This document shows, piece after piece, positions 10,977-21,607 of a stretch of 64,000 nucleotides of DNA (its first letter is position 1; every line of letters begins with the position of its first letter). The translations under genes and the position numbers were made by a program. The notes under the pieces were generated by a model. It was given only the letters and a program-made list of their open reading frames with translations. It ran no database searches and was not told the DNA's origin. This stretch comes from Archegozetes longisetosus. Its lineage: Eukaryota; Arthropoda; Arachnida; Sarcoptiformes; Trhypochthoniidae. The stretch is from assembly GCA_018873245.2 (NCBI GenBank), contig JAEMBT020000001.1, positions 8,776,220 to 8,840,219 of the forward strand, read 5' to 3'.

Positions 10977-11394
10977 CTTTCCAACACATCTTTGATTTGT
11001 AGTAAATCATTGTTTCTAATCAAAAATACGTTTTTTAAAAAATGAATAAAGTTATTCGACTTAAAATGCATAAAACTATAAATTAAAAATTGTGTATAAT
11101 CAGTTTTGCAAAAATTATTGTATTTGTTGAGTTTTATACAAATGCTAATTTAATATTAAGCGCTCATATTTAAATAATCAGACAGTTATCCCTTAGTATG
11201 ACAAAACTCAACAAGTAATACCCGGGTTACGTTTACATTAATCGCTCTCATATTTTCTATATTCTAGGGAATAGTCACTTTTAGTCTTATAAACCTCTTA
11301 AATAATCGATAGCTTTTAAATACTTCTTCAAACTTATGTCTCATATAGACCGACAATTTCTTGATTCAATTCACTAATGGGTGGAAAGCTTAGA
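10977..11394. other. Gene-free spacer
   Basis: No coding or repeat structure was recognised. Confidence 0.35.
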
Positions 11395-12012
11395 AAATCT
11401 TGTTAAAAGTGTTATGCCGTTCTGGTTCAAGCTCATAAACCTAAACGCATAACTGGGGACTAAAATTAACTATTTATCCAGAATTCTGAAACAAATATTC
11501 TATTAAAATCTTAGTAATATTAGACTTTGTTTGATTGCAATCTTTTATTTACTTAAAAATTATAAGTATTTAAAATAATATTTAATAACAAATAGATAAA
11601 GAAGTATAACATAAAGTTTAGACGTGATTTCATTATTTGATTGATACATAAAAATGTTATAAACATATTTAAAGGTTTTCACATATTAAAAGATTTTTAC
11701 TTCTTTCTAACACTTTTTCACTTTCACTTAGAGGCATAATGAGGTCCTCTCCTCAAGGCCTCCGCCCAAAGACTGACTCTCTTTACCAGTTTTTAAACAT
11801 ATCTTATATAAACAAAATAGATCTGAATTGTTATTCTTTGAAAATATTTGCCGCATTTCATAGCAAACGTTAATACAATGATAACCTTGAAAGCATTAGT
11901 AAAGCATTACATAAAATATGAAGCATTTTAAAGATAACTGTTTGACAAACTATTTTAAAAGAATGAAAAACTGATTTAAAATCAGAGAATTTATATCTGC
12001 ATAACAAAAGAG
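11395..12012. repeat. Direct repeat, copy 1
   Basis: Two blocks, 11409-11480 and 11785-12010, match 15858-15930 and 16118-16333 in the same orientation and order, with a diverged middle. Shared words include AACAAAATAGATCTGAATTG and AAGCATTACATAAAATAT. No coding sequence was seen. It is a dispersed repeat or an old local duplication. The two copies flank the peptide gene and a Tc1-type transposon. Confidence 0.7.
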
Positions 12013-12882
12013 AAGCACAAAATTAATGCAATGAGTAATTTATATACTTTTGTTCTAGAAGTAGTCTTATATCGTATGTGTCATTAGCCTCTACACTCTT
12101 ATACGTAAGTTGACATACGATGAAGAGAGACAAGGAAAAGTAGTTCTGAAGAAATGATTACAAATAACGAAATTTCAATAAATACTGTTCTGTTTTTGTT
12201 TCAATTTTTAAAAGTTAACCTATATAAACATTAATCCTATTCTGAACTTTGATAATTTAGGGAAAATTGTTATTAGTTATTCCCTATGATTTGAATGCCT
12301 ATTATCATCGTGTTAACTAACGTATATTGAGTGCAATTTTTCTTCAATACTGTGCATTCGGTGAGATTCAGCTAAGGAATAGCTGATTAAGGTCTCAAAA
12401 TATAGAAAGGTTTAACTGCTTTATCTGATTTTAGTGGCAATAACACATACGATACGAAGTAATAAAATTAATAGCTGGACATCGAAAAAATTGTCAGATA
12501 ATATAAGACTTTATTTAGTAATTGAAGGAAAACATGAATAATTGATTTTCCTTGTTTAAACATTATTGTAAAACTTTTTCTGATCAATAAATCATTTGTG
12601 TTATCTCAAACTTGAAACAATGAGTTTCAATTTTTTAACCTATTAGTGTGTTCGATTAAGATCAGTTTATTGTTATTGTTGGCCTATATAATTGGCCTAT
12701 CATTCAATTTAAAAGTTGACAATCTGTCAATTGAATAAAGATACTGTTTTATATTAAATAAGAAAATTTTCGATTAATGCAAATAATTATTCACAATTTT
12801 CAGACAAGCTTAGCATAAGACAAATATGGATTTTAATAGAATTTTGTCAAATTTAAAATAAGCATCAGTATTTCAGATGAAG
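12013..12882. other. Downstream region of the peptide gene
   Basis: No exon was seen. Minus-strand AATAAA (read as TTTATT near 12666) could serve as the polyadenylation signal of the gene ending at 12883, giving a 3' UTR of about 200 nt. Confidence 0.3.
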
Positions 12883-13232
12883 TTAACCATATCTTGTTTT
12901 CTGACATCGACGGATGAACGAACGGCCGACGTAACCGCAAACCAGTCCACGAGGACAATGTCTATCACTTCGGCAATCACCTAATTGTCTCTTTCGTCTC
13001 AAATTTTCACTTAGATCATCAGATTCTATCGAGTCGTTTCCGTCGTCTGATACCTGAATGTCTTCATCTTGACAATAAGACAGCTAAATAACAATTTAAC
13101 CAAAGATAAATTTCATGTTTAATCAAATTAGAAAACTGAAGAAAAAACATTTTACTTCTTATTTAAAATGATACTCACATTTGCAAAACATATCAATAAA
13201 AATATGAATGCGATTAAATATAAGGATTTCAT
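12883..13232 (-). CDS. Secreted Cys-rich amidated peptide precursor
   Basis: Candidate neuropeptide or hormone precursor of 84 aa in two exons. Exon 1 (13179-13232) is exactly the signal peptide MKSLYLIAFIFLLICFAN, ending at a good donor AAT|GTGAGT. Exon 2 (12883-13083) follows acceptor TTATTTAG in phase 0. After cleavage comes an acidic propeptide (DEDIQVSDDGNDSIESDD), then the tetrabasic site RRKR, then a 34-residue mature peptide starting QLGDC and ending KTRYG before TAA. It has four cysteines spaced C-x5-C-x5-C-x10-C. The N-terminal Gln could cyclise to pyroglutamate, and the final Gly would give a C-terminal Arg-Tyr-amide. The DCRSDRHCPRGLVC portion recalls the spacing of colipase-fold-like peptides, but I do not recognise the family. 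Coding GC is clearly above the surroundings. Expression is unproven. Confidence 0.72.
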
Positions 13233-14281
13233 TATTTATACTCAAGTATTATTGACTTCACCTCTAAATTAACTTTTACACAAATTTTTTAGGCCATACA
13301 TTAAATACTTTTGTCCATATCCGCCAAAAGGAAATTTAATTAATTTTTTTGATCTCCAAATACAATGAAATCCTTTCAAAATTGTTTCTCTTCCTATCCC
13401 TTTATAATGAAGTTTTATTTATGATATAAAACTGTATATTTTGATATAATTTTAAAACTAATCAACTCATTCGGCAGGATTTCCTTTGCATAAACTATTG
13501 ATCTCACGAGAAAATACTTGCTTTTTAAAGACTATATTGAATTGAAAATATTTTTATTTTTGCTTTTTCAGTCTATAAACTAATATCTCTTCAGTTTTAC
13601 TACTCATTTATTGAGAAGGAAATCTGGGTATTTTTGTGGTGTCCCTGAAACTTAGTGTTCAATGTAGGCGCTACAGCATTAAAAGAGGTTTAATACAAAT
13701 GAAAACTTTATTTAAAAATAAATGAAGACGAGTAGCATTTACAATAAGAAAATGACAACTGCCTCTTGAAAGGATGAAGCGTTCCGTTTATATGGAACGG
13801 AAATAAATACCTAGAGGCTTAACATTCCTTAATCTGGAAGAAAGACATTGTTTAAGTGTAAGTATTTGCTCAAAGGATTAAAACAAAAACAAATAGTCTA
13901 CCTTAAAGTAATGAAACCTAAATAAATGACGAACATTTTTGCAAAAAATAGATTTAAAATTACAGATATTAGATAATTTTAAATTTAAAAATTCAAGTCT
14001 TTATTAAGTATTAGTTAAAACTGTTGAAAATATTTATTAATACATTATATGAGACTAGATTTAGACTGGGTTTCCACCTCTGAGTGAGTATTTCTTTGGA
14101 TCTTTCATATGAAAGGAGACGCCTTGACTTATTTTCACTTTCACCACTGCTTGTATTGATTATCTATTAACTATTGATTTGCTACATTTTTCGAATTTAT
14201 ACTTTCTTACAAAATTAATTGCTTGATGTAATCTTAACTAAATTTAACTTTATATCACTGTTTTGAAAAAACTTCAATTTA
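13233..14281. other. Upstream region of the peptide gene
   Basis: About 1 kb between the peptide start codon and a transposon. It should hold the minus-strand promoter, but no TATA/Inr pair stands out. A short inverted repeat (GTTCCGTTTATATGGAAC) lies near 13770. Confidence 0.3.
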
Positions 14282-15746
14282 CAGAGTTTTCCTATTGATT
14301 AACTGGTTTGTTCAGAACTCTACACTATGGGTAATCTTTAAGCCTAAAAGTGTTCAAAAATTTAACTGATTTGTACAAAACAATAACCGGTTTAATACTG
14401 ATTAAAGTTTTATATCAAAACACATGCTTTTTAAACTATTTTTGATCATTTTATAACCAACTCATTATCATTTATAAACCCTAAACAAGTAGTTGTAAAT
14501 TAATAATTAATTTATGTTAATAATAGGTACTCAAAGTGGTTCTTCGGTTGCAAATACCAATAAAAGAGGTCATAAACAATTCATCAGCAATGTTCTCAGA
14601 AGTTTGGTTATTGATAGATTCAGTCACGGAGACAAAGCTATTGAAATTTCCAAAACATTCAAAATTAAATACGAAAGTGTTCGCAGCATTTTAGCACATA
14701 TAAAGAGACTAGACGTGTTGAAAAGAAGCCGATTCTTAATGATAGACAAAAAGAGATGATCTGAGATTGGATTGATGAAGTCTGCACTTTGACTTTGGAA
14801 GATTTGAAGACTATGGCATTGGAGCGAATGGGAATTAGAGTCTCAAGAACAACTGTAGATAGAGCCTTAAGTTTTCATTACAGCTTCAAAAGAGTAACTT
14901 TAGTCCCCATCAATCGCAACACTCCAGCAGTAATTGAGCGCAGATTTGAATATGCGGTTCAATACAACCAAATGATGTTCGAAAAAGAGAAGATCTTTTT
15001 AGATGAGACTGGAGTACAAATTTAGTCGAGAGCTACTTATGGTCGTTCACCAAAAGGAGTCTCAGTCACCAAAAGAGTCAAATCAATAAGAAGTAAAATC
15101 TACTCAATTTCAACTACTATGAATACTGAGTTCTTTACTTCTTTGAAATTCAAAATGAATCATATAATTCTGAAGATTATGCTGAGTTTCTGAATAAATT
15201 CAACTGTTGTTTGGCTAATGATGGGCTTGTTGGCGCTTATCTCGTTATGGACAATGTGAGGTTCCATAAGACCGAAATAGTGGTAAACCTAATTGGATCT
15301 CATGGACATCACGCTATCTTTTTGCCACCATATCCACCATTTTTGAGCCCAATTGAGAACCTCTTCGGCCAATGGAAGAACTTTATAAAGAGAGGCGTAG
15401 CTCAGAATGAAGATCAACTCTATGAATTGGTTAACACTAGTTCTGAAAAAATCACTTCTAATAATTGAGTAAATTATTTTAAAAATATGGAAACCTATCT
15501 GCCAAAGTGTCTCAGAAAAAAAGGAATAACTAACTGACATTCTATGTATTCAACTTTACAATAAATTTTCAGAAATAATTAAAATTGAATTTAGCATTTT
15601 AAAATCTTTTTACGTTAAAGATTAAAACTTACTGAAAACAGTTAATTTCTTGCTCAAGTCAGTTAAAGTTTTGAACACTCGCAGGTTTAAGGACTACCTA
15701 TAGTTTAAAGTTCTGGACAAAACAGTTAATCAATAGAAAAACTCTG
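14282..15746 (+). mobile_element. Tc1/mariner-superfamily transposon with long TIRs
   Basis: A 1465-bp element between TA dinucleotides (14280-14281 and 15747-15748). The terminal inverted repeats are long, about 115-130 bp and roughly four-fifths alike. They start CAGAGTTTTCCTATTGATTA on the left and CAGAGTTTTTCTATTGATTA on the right. The interior holds a decayed DD34E transposase on the plus strand. TIR divergence and many frame breaks mark it as much older than the Tigger element. Confidence 0.88.
14514..15537 (+). pseudogene. DD34E (DDE_3) transposase, decayed
   Basis: Pieces of an IS630/Tc1-like transposase. An N-terminal helix-turn-helix (LVIDRFSHGDKAIEISKTF) is in one frame. After a frame change near 14760 come a second helix-turn-helix and the first catalytic Asp (IFLDETG). 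A TAG follows at 15023-15025. After another frame change come the second Asp (LVMDNVRFHK) and, 34 residues on, the catalytic Glu in PFLSPIENLFGQWK. The C-terminal part runs past a TGA at 15466-15468 to a final stop near 15537. The catalytic triad is intact, but stops and shifts make the gene non-functional. Confidence 0.85.
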
Positions 15747-15844
15747 TAATATAACTGAAGTATAACATCTTTGGTCTGGTTTCACAGAATCACACACTTT
15801 GTGATAATGATTTGAGTTTCTGGACCAAAGTATTTTCATTAAAC

Positions 15845-16333
15845 TCTTAGATAAATTGTTATATCGTTCCGGGCTGAGCTCCAAGACCTAAAAGCATAAC
15901 AAGGAGCTGAATATAATTACTTATCCAGAGGTTGCATTCTGGAAACTTTGCAAAATTAGCAATATTACAAAAGTGTACAATGCGGTTTGCAATCAAGTAT
16001 TTACAATTGCCTTACGTTTTGCAGTTCACAATCGTTCGAGAATGCAACCCCAAAGTTTTATTTTTAAGAGAGTCTTATGAGTTTCCCTCGAAACTTTCCC
16101 CAGAGGCTATCTCTTGACAAGTTTTTAACATATAAAAACAAAATAGATCTGAATTGTTATTCTTTTTAAATGTTCGTTCCATTCTATTGCAAATATTAGC
16201 ACAATGATAACCTGAGAGCATTATGTAAAGCATTACATAAAATATAAAGAATTTTAAAAGTGTTTAACAACTTGTTCTTAAAGAAGTGAAAACCGATTTA
16301 AAATCATAGAATTTATATCTGCTTAACAAAATA
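15845..16333. repeat. Direct repeat, copy 2
   Basis: Second copy of the repeat at 11395-12012, in the same orientation, about 4.4 kb away. It begins about 100 nt after the Tc1-type element. A 61-codon ORF at 15932-16117 inside it is not conserved in copy 1 and is treated as chance. Confidence 0.7.
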
Positions 16334-16457
16334 GTTGTCATTATTTGTTAGATTGAACAACACTGAACTACTCTGAAACTCAAACATATTTCAAATCTTT
16401 CGACAAATAAGCAAATCTGCATTAATAAAATAAGTTGATTGAATAAGTTATAATTAA

Positions 16458-16527
16458 ATGCTAGATAAAAAACAAAGATCAACTGACGAACAAGATCTCA
16501 CTCCTGATAACGTTTCAGAAACTGGCA
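16458..16527 (+). CDS. Candidate isolated coding exon, unidentified
   Basis: A short GC-richer patch starting with ATG. It reads MLDKKQRSTDEQDLTPDN and VSETG and runs into a consensus-like donor, GGCA|GTGAGTAA, leaving phase 1. If the donor is not used the ORF stops at codon 26. No partner exon was found before the transposon at 17103. It is a cryptic exon candidate only and could equally be chance. Confidence 0.2.
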
Positions 16528-17102
16528 GTGAGTAAATGTTGAAATAATTGATAAAAATATAATCATACAATGACTAATTGAAATGATAAGAGCTAACAGA
16601 TATTATGCTTAGTCTACAATCTATAAGTTCACATTCAATATGTCTGTTCATAAATGTGAAAATCAAGAGAAAACTGGCTGTGAACTTTTAATGACTTTTG
16701 TTATTAAATATTTGAACTTTTAGACATTTTTGATATACTTTTGTAGAGATAACACTTTGTGTGGCCGTTACGACAAGAATTTTTCACTTTAGCATAAGTT
16801 TAAGTGAGATGATTTAACTATAGATGAGATTTAAGTTCAAAACATAAACAGTTTAGATATAATCTAAGGTTATTGGAAATTTCTTAGGCTATTTTTTATG
16901 TGAAACTTCTATGTATTTAATAGTATATAAATATTTGTTGTCATCAAATTAACATAACTTACCGAATATTCAAAGACAAAAAATACTTTGATAGCAATGG
17001 ATCTACTCTACTTTAATTTTAATAGGACTTGCCCGAACTTCTATGTTATGTTTGACTATTAAGGTAAATATGGAGTAATCAGAGCACAAGTCCATACATA
17101 TA

Positions 17103-17711
17103 CAGTCCGTTTTTTTAAAAACTAAATTCAGATTTGGGAGTTAATACTCCATCGTTTTTAGAAATGTGAGTCAAGAGTGAAAACGCTTAATCACTGACTG
17201 AAATTTGAATGTATGAAAATAAACCTTTAATAATGAACTATAATCTTACAAAGTTATTTCAGAACTTTAATCCTACAAAGTAGTTTAGATATGTAAAAAT
17301 AAATTTATAATTAATCACAACATATGCAGAAAGTGTCGACCATTATTTTCTAAACAAAGTTCAACTCTTTTAATCATATTTTCTGAAACCTTTTTAAGTG
17401 CTCCAGAACTTATTTTTTCTATTTCATTTCTTATATTTGTCTTTAACTCTTCTAATGTTTTTGGGTTCGAGCGGTACACTTTATTTTTGAGATGAGAACA
17501 TAATAAATAAGTTTTCAAAATAAAAATTGTTTCTTTTGTTATGAACACCGTTTTTATGATTAAAAGTGTTTTTAATTCAAAATGAATGACTAAGTGATCA
17601 AATTTTGTTTTATATGTTTTAAACTTACTCATTAGTAAGTTCTGATTCATGAGTAATAATAAAGAAAAATTGTTATAAAGATTTGAGTTTAGTTTTTAAA
17701 AAAACGGACAG
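17103..17711 (-). mobile_element. Short Tc1/mariner-type element
   Basis: A 609-bp element between TA dinucleotides (17101-17102 and 17712-17713). Inverted ends read CAGTCCGTTTTTTTAAAAAC on the left and CTGTCCGTTTTTTTAAAAAC on the right, and similarity continues to about 35 bp. It contains only the C-terminal part of a transposase on the minus strand, so it is a deletion derivative. Confidence 0.85.
17315..17500 (-). pseudogene. Transposase C-terminal fragment
   Basis: The minus strand encodes LKNKVYRSNPKTLEELKTNI, then NEIEKIS and a segment ending ENNGRHFLHML before the stop. This matches the familiar C-terminal tail of arthropod mariner-like transposases (VY..P.TLEELK..I, then R...C...G.H). 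The upstream part of the same frame, up to 17650, has no transposase character, so the catalytic domain is gone. Confidence 0.7.
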
Positions 17712-18354
17712 TATATATATAATTTATTTAAAAAAACGACAATATACTTCATCACATAATTTTGATTAGTACTCTGCACGAGTAGAACCAATTTCAGTGA
17801 TTTGACAAATCAAGCCAAACTTTTGAGTACAACTCAAAAGAAGATTCGACTTGATTGCGTCCGAGTCGAGTCCGAATAGATTCGAAAAAACTCAATTTAT
17901 ATTAAATAAAAAAATGTTCTGAAATCTTTTAAAACTCTCTAGAATACTCTGAACGATCCTAGAATGTTATAGAACATTCTATAAACCTATGAATAATTCT
18001 AGAAAATTTTAAAACGTTTACAATCTCACATCAATCACAGAAACTATCTGAAAAGTAATTTGGCATAAAAAGGGTTCTACTCTTAAAAATTTACTTTATT
18101 CATTAATTGAAGTAATTCATATAACTTAGGAAAATTTTTATACTTCAACATTAATTTAAAGGCTTAACGAAGTCATGATAATAAGTATAGTGACTCTTTC
18201 CTTTCCATTAAGACAGAAAAGAGCTTAAAAGCAAAGAGGGACATCTTCCAAATATTCAAAGAGTTTGAAGTTGAATAACATTTTATTGAAAATTATAATT
18301 TATGAAATATATTCTCAACAAAAGAGCCACTAATCTTAACTATCATTCGCCACA
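17712..18354. other. Gene-free stretch with clustered GAA/TTC words
   Basis: No exon was seen. 17935-18012 has repeated AGAA/TTCT words, including GAATGTTATAGAACATTC, that resemble a heat-shock element arrangement. Function is unsupported. Confidence 0.25.
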
Positions 18355-18438
18355 TTAGATCTCGTTGAGTGCGTTATGGATGTGAGCCGTAGGAATTCGT
18401 GACCATTCTTCTCTGTACAACTTCCAAAGTTGGTTGAC
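18355..18438 (-). pseudogene. Tc1-type transposase C-terminal scrap
   Basis: The minus strand reads NQLWKLYREEWSRIPTAHIH, then NALNEI and a stop TAA at 18355-18357. This is the typical tail of Tc1-like transposases (L...I.EEW..IP...I..L). Upstream sequence cannot be read as more transposase, so it is an isolated remnant. No terminal repeats were identified. Confidence 0.65.
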
Positions 18439-19160
18439 ATTTGCTTATGCGTGGTTTTGCAATACCTGGAGTGTCTCTTACCTTATTAGATACATCGATG
18501 CCATTATGTTTCTCTCATTTTTATCTTTACTATGATGTTATGTGTTTGAAATTGTATTTACTTTCTTTTTTTGCACAATCTTTTGATTGACTAAGTGCTG
18601 TGACTATTTCTGGAAAGTCTTATTGCATAACCTTTTAATTCTCGTGATGTTAACAGTGTTTTTACCATTTTAATTGTTTACAAACTTATTTGATTTTATA
18701 ATTCTGGAAATGCTTTAAAAGTAGATAGAAGTTATAGTTTGTATTGTGTATATAAAGCTATTAGCTTTCAAATTCTTTCAATTGTTAGAGAATATCCCTC
18801 ATTACTTTTTTCATTCAATTAAACATTCTAAAAATTGAAACAGGATATCAAATCATATCTGTATTTAAAGTATTTATTCAGTTATGTTTATTGTATTATT
18901 CTATGTTAGGTTAAGTTCGGAGGTTTTATCCGGTAAAGTCCAGTTAATTTTATTTAAGTAGTTGAACGTAATGATTAGTCTGAGTGATAATAACGCCAAG
19001 TACAAAGCGACCTCATGTTATTTCATCTTACATTTAGTTATTTTCGTTGGAATAAACGTCAATATAGTTATAAATACAAGTGATAATTAAACTAATGCCT
19101 TATAGAACATGGTTCTGATTGCAAACCACAGAAATATTGTCAAATCTGACCCACTATCTG
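18439..19160. other. Gene-free stretch downstream of receptor copy 2
   Basis: No exon or repeat was recognised. It should include the receptor 3' UTR at its right end. Confidence 0.3.
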
Positions 19161-20589
19161 TCAGTATTCAATACTTGAAACTTCTATTATTTTCAGAAAC
19201 AGTAATATTAAGAAAGAAATGATCTGCAGAAGAATAGTTTGGAAAAGAATTCTAGATTAAATTGAGCTAAATCACAAATAAATAAATAATTACTTCATAG
19301 CATCGGAAATAGTTAATAGTAAATAATTTCCAACACGAAAATCCAACACTCTTCTGACCAACTCTTTCTAAGAATACCATTAACTATTAATCAAGGTTTA
19401 ATAAGCAAATTGAAAAAATTAGTTTTACTATAAATATTTTGAGTATTTAAATAACATATCTCCTTATTACCTCCTAAGTTATAGAATAAAATTTTGTCAT
19501 TACCTTAATTTGAGTCGAGATAGAGTTATGAAAAATCAGTTTAAAAGTTCTTCTGAAACGGGGATTTGATTGAAAAGCCATCAGTCCATTCACTATTTTA
19601 TAGATTTTATTCACTTCGAAATTAACTGATGAGGCCGTATTTATGACGGTTATAAAGCTAACAATTCCGAGCATAAGACAATATCCGATAATAGGCTTCA
19701 AAATCATATTCATCTCAAAGAATAAGAACCCGTACAGACCAAAAACAATAAATAAACCAAACATCAACCAAATTGTTAATAAATACTTCGACCAAAAGTT
19801 CTCATTGTATTCATTAATTTCAGAATATAATGAATTGAGTGAACTAATATTTCTAACAATACTCTTATGGCTTCTTTTATCTTTTATTATCGAAATTTGA
19901 TGATTTGCCTCTTTAAGTCTAATTTTTATGTATTTGCAAATAATGAAGAAATACACGACTTGCCAGAAGTTAATTGAAGCCGTATAATAAAGACACCACA
20001 CAAATAATAAATTGTTAGGAACACCGAATATAATTGTTTCTATTACTGAGCATTTTATAAAATATATCGACATTGTACTAGTGAATATAAATATTGGCAG
20101 TAATTTTTCAATACACAGTTTACAGACAAAAAACAAAGCTTTTGAAAGATTTATCAATTTGAAGATTTGTTGTTTATTTGTCAATCCAATACTTTTTGGT
20201 GAAACCAACCCCGACATCATTTCAAATGCTTTAAGATAATTAGGGTTAATATCATTCTTATAATTATAATAATGTATTAATTGTGAAGACAGAGCCAACG
20301 AAAAAATGGCAATAGTTCCAAGTATGATATGGATTCTTACATCAATCAAATAAGTGAGATCTCCAACAATTATGGAAACATATTCGTTTTTTACTTCAAA
20401 AACTAATGGGACCAAAATTTTTATTATTGAGATAGTAATGATTATGAAAACCAGTAGAGGATTATTGAATTTAGATCTGTTTGTAGGATTTACAGAAGTC
20501 AGACATAACCCGATTTTAAACAATTGAGCTTCAGCTGAATCTAATACAAATTCATTCGATAAAACTTGATTTGCATCAAAAGTATTCAT
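19161..20589 (-). CDS. Gustatory-receptor-like 7TM protein, copy 2
   Basis: Paralogue of the receptor at 4566-5981, with the same predicted chemosensory membrane role. Exons are 19504-20589 (362 codons), 19294-19383 (30 codons) and 19161-19223 (20 codons plus stop), 412 aa, both introns phase 0. Exon lengths 1 and 2 equal those of copy 1. Exon 2 again has VGFSCWKLFTINYFRCYE. Exon 3 is a final helix (IISFLILLFLKIIE). Donors are AAG|GTAATG and GAA|GTAATT. Acceptors are TTAATAG and TTCTGCAG. The proteins are similar along their whole length, with differences concentrated in the membrane spans. No stop or frameshift is present, so it is probably functional. Reading only the longest ORF would omit TM7. 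Confidence 0.82.
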
Positions 20590-20649
20590 TTTTGTGTTAA
20601 AATAATTTATTTAAATCGTTGAGATCTGATCTAATTTACTGCAAGAAAT

Positions 20650-20725
20650 ATAAGATAGAAAACTAGTTTAGTCGCACTTATGTTTGACAACAATTAGCTA
20701 GTTATTTTTGGACTTTAAATAATTG
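20650..20725 (-). promoter_or_regulatory. Conserved 5' flank block of receptor copy 2
   Basis: About 60-135 nt upstream of the ATG. It contains TTTGACAACAATTAGCTAG and TATTTTTGGACTTTAA, and aligns with the equivalents before the other copies. Candidate core promoter or 5' UTR. Confidence 0.45.
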
Positions 20726-21354
20726 AACTTTTATTCGAAGGACACGTTTCGTTATCTAATGACTTCTTTTGAACTCATCTATTTTTGGATCAATAATATT
20801 TTCGTTAGTTTTAACATTAAGTTCAAGACTATCTAAGGTTAAAATATGAAGTGTCAAAAAGTTTAATTTAAAAATTTTCGAATTAATATTACATTGAACT
20901 ACTTTAGAAAATTGAAATTTGAACCCCTCGACACAAGTTAAAGATGTCGTTTTTACTTTGAAAGTACTACAAATTTCAATGTCGGGATCATTTAGATTTT
21001 AGTCGTCTTTAGTAGTGTATTTCACTTTAAATGATAATAAATCTGTTTCATCTATACATAACTTTTAAAAGTTGTGATCTAACAAAACTTTTATTTGAGG
21101 TCCCATTTGTAACCACTGAAAGTTTGTTTATTGTCGCACATTTCTATTCTCTCTTTATGCCTTTAAAATGCTGTGCGATGCATTATAAGTCCACTCCTGC
21201 AAATCCATCAAAATAAAGGACAAAACGCAATGTGAATATGAAGTCATACAAGAAATGGTGCAGAAACATTCGATAGGTAACGATCAGTCAATGGTTAGGT
21301 ATTAAAGATGATATTCGGGTCAACTAACTGACTGTAATTTTCATCACTTAATCT
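20726..21354. other. Gene-free spacer
   Basis: Upstream flank of receptor copy 2. No exon was recognised, and the 61-codon ORF at 21031-21216 has no supporting feature. Confidence 0.3.
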
Positions 21355-21607
21355 TCAAATTATCTTTGAAACTTTTGAAATTTTAATTTTTTGACATATG
21401 TTATATGCTAAACGTATTTTTTATTTGTAAACAAATCGTTTGAATACTATTCAATTGTGAAATTTGTTAATTCACTAACAATATTTAAAATATTAAATGA
21501 ACTTATTTTCACAATTGAATGGTATTCAAACGATTTGTATACAAGAAAAAATACGTTTTGCATATAACATATGTCAAAAGATTAAAATTTCAAAAGTTTC
21601 AGATAAA
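21355..21607. mobile_element. Palindromic MITE-like foldback
   Basis: The left arm (about 21361-21460) and right arm (about 21508-21606) are inverted copies. TTGACATATGTTATATGC pairs with GCATATAACATATGTCAA, and AAATCGTTTGAATACTATTC pairs with the complement at 21516-21536. The loop is about 45 nt. There is no coding content. Confidence 0.8.
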
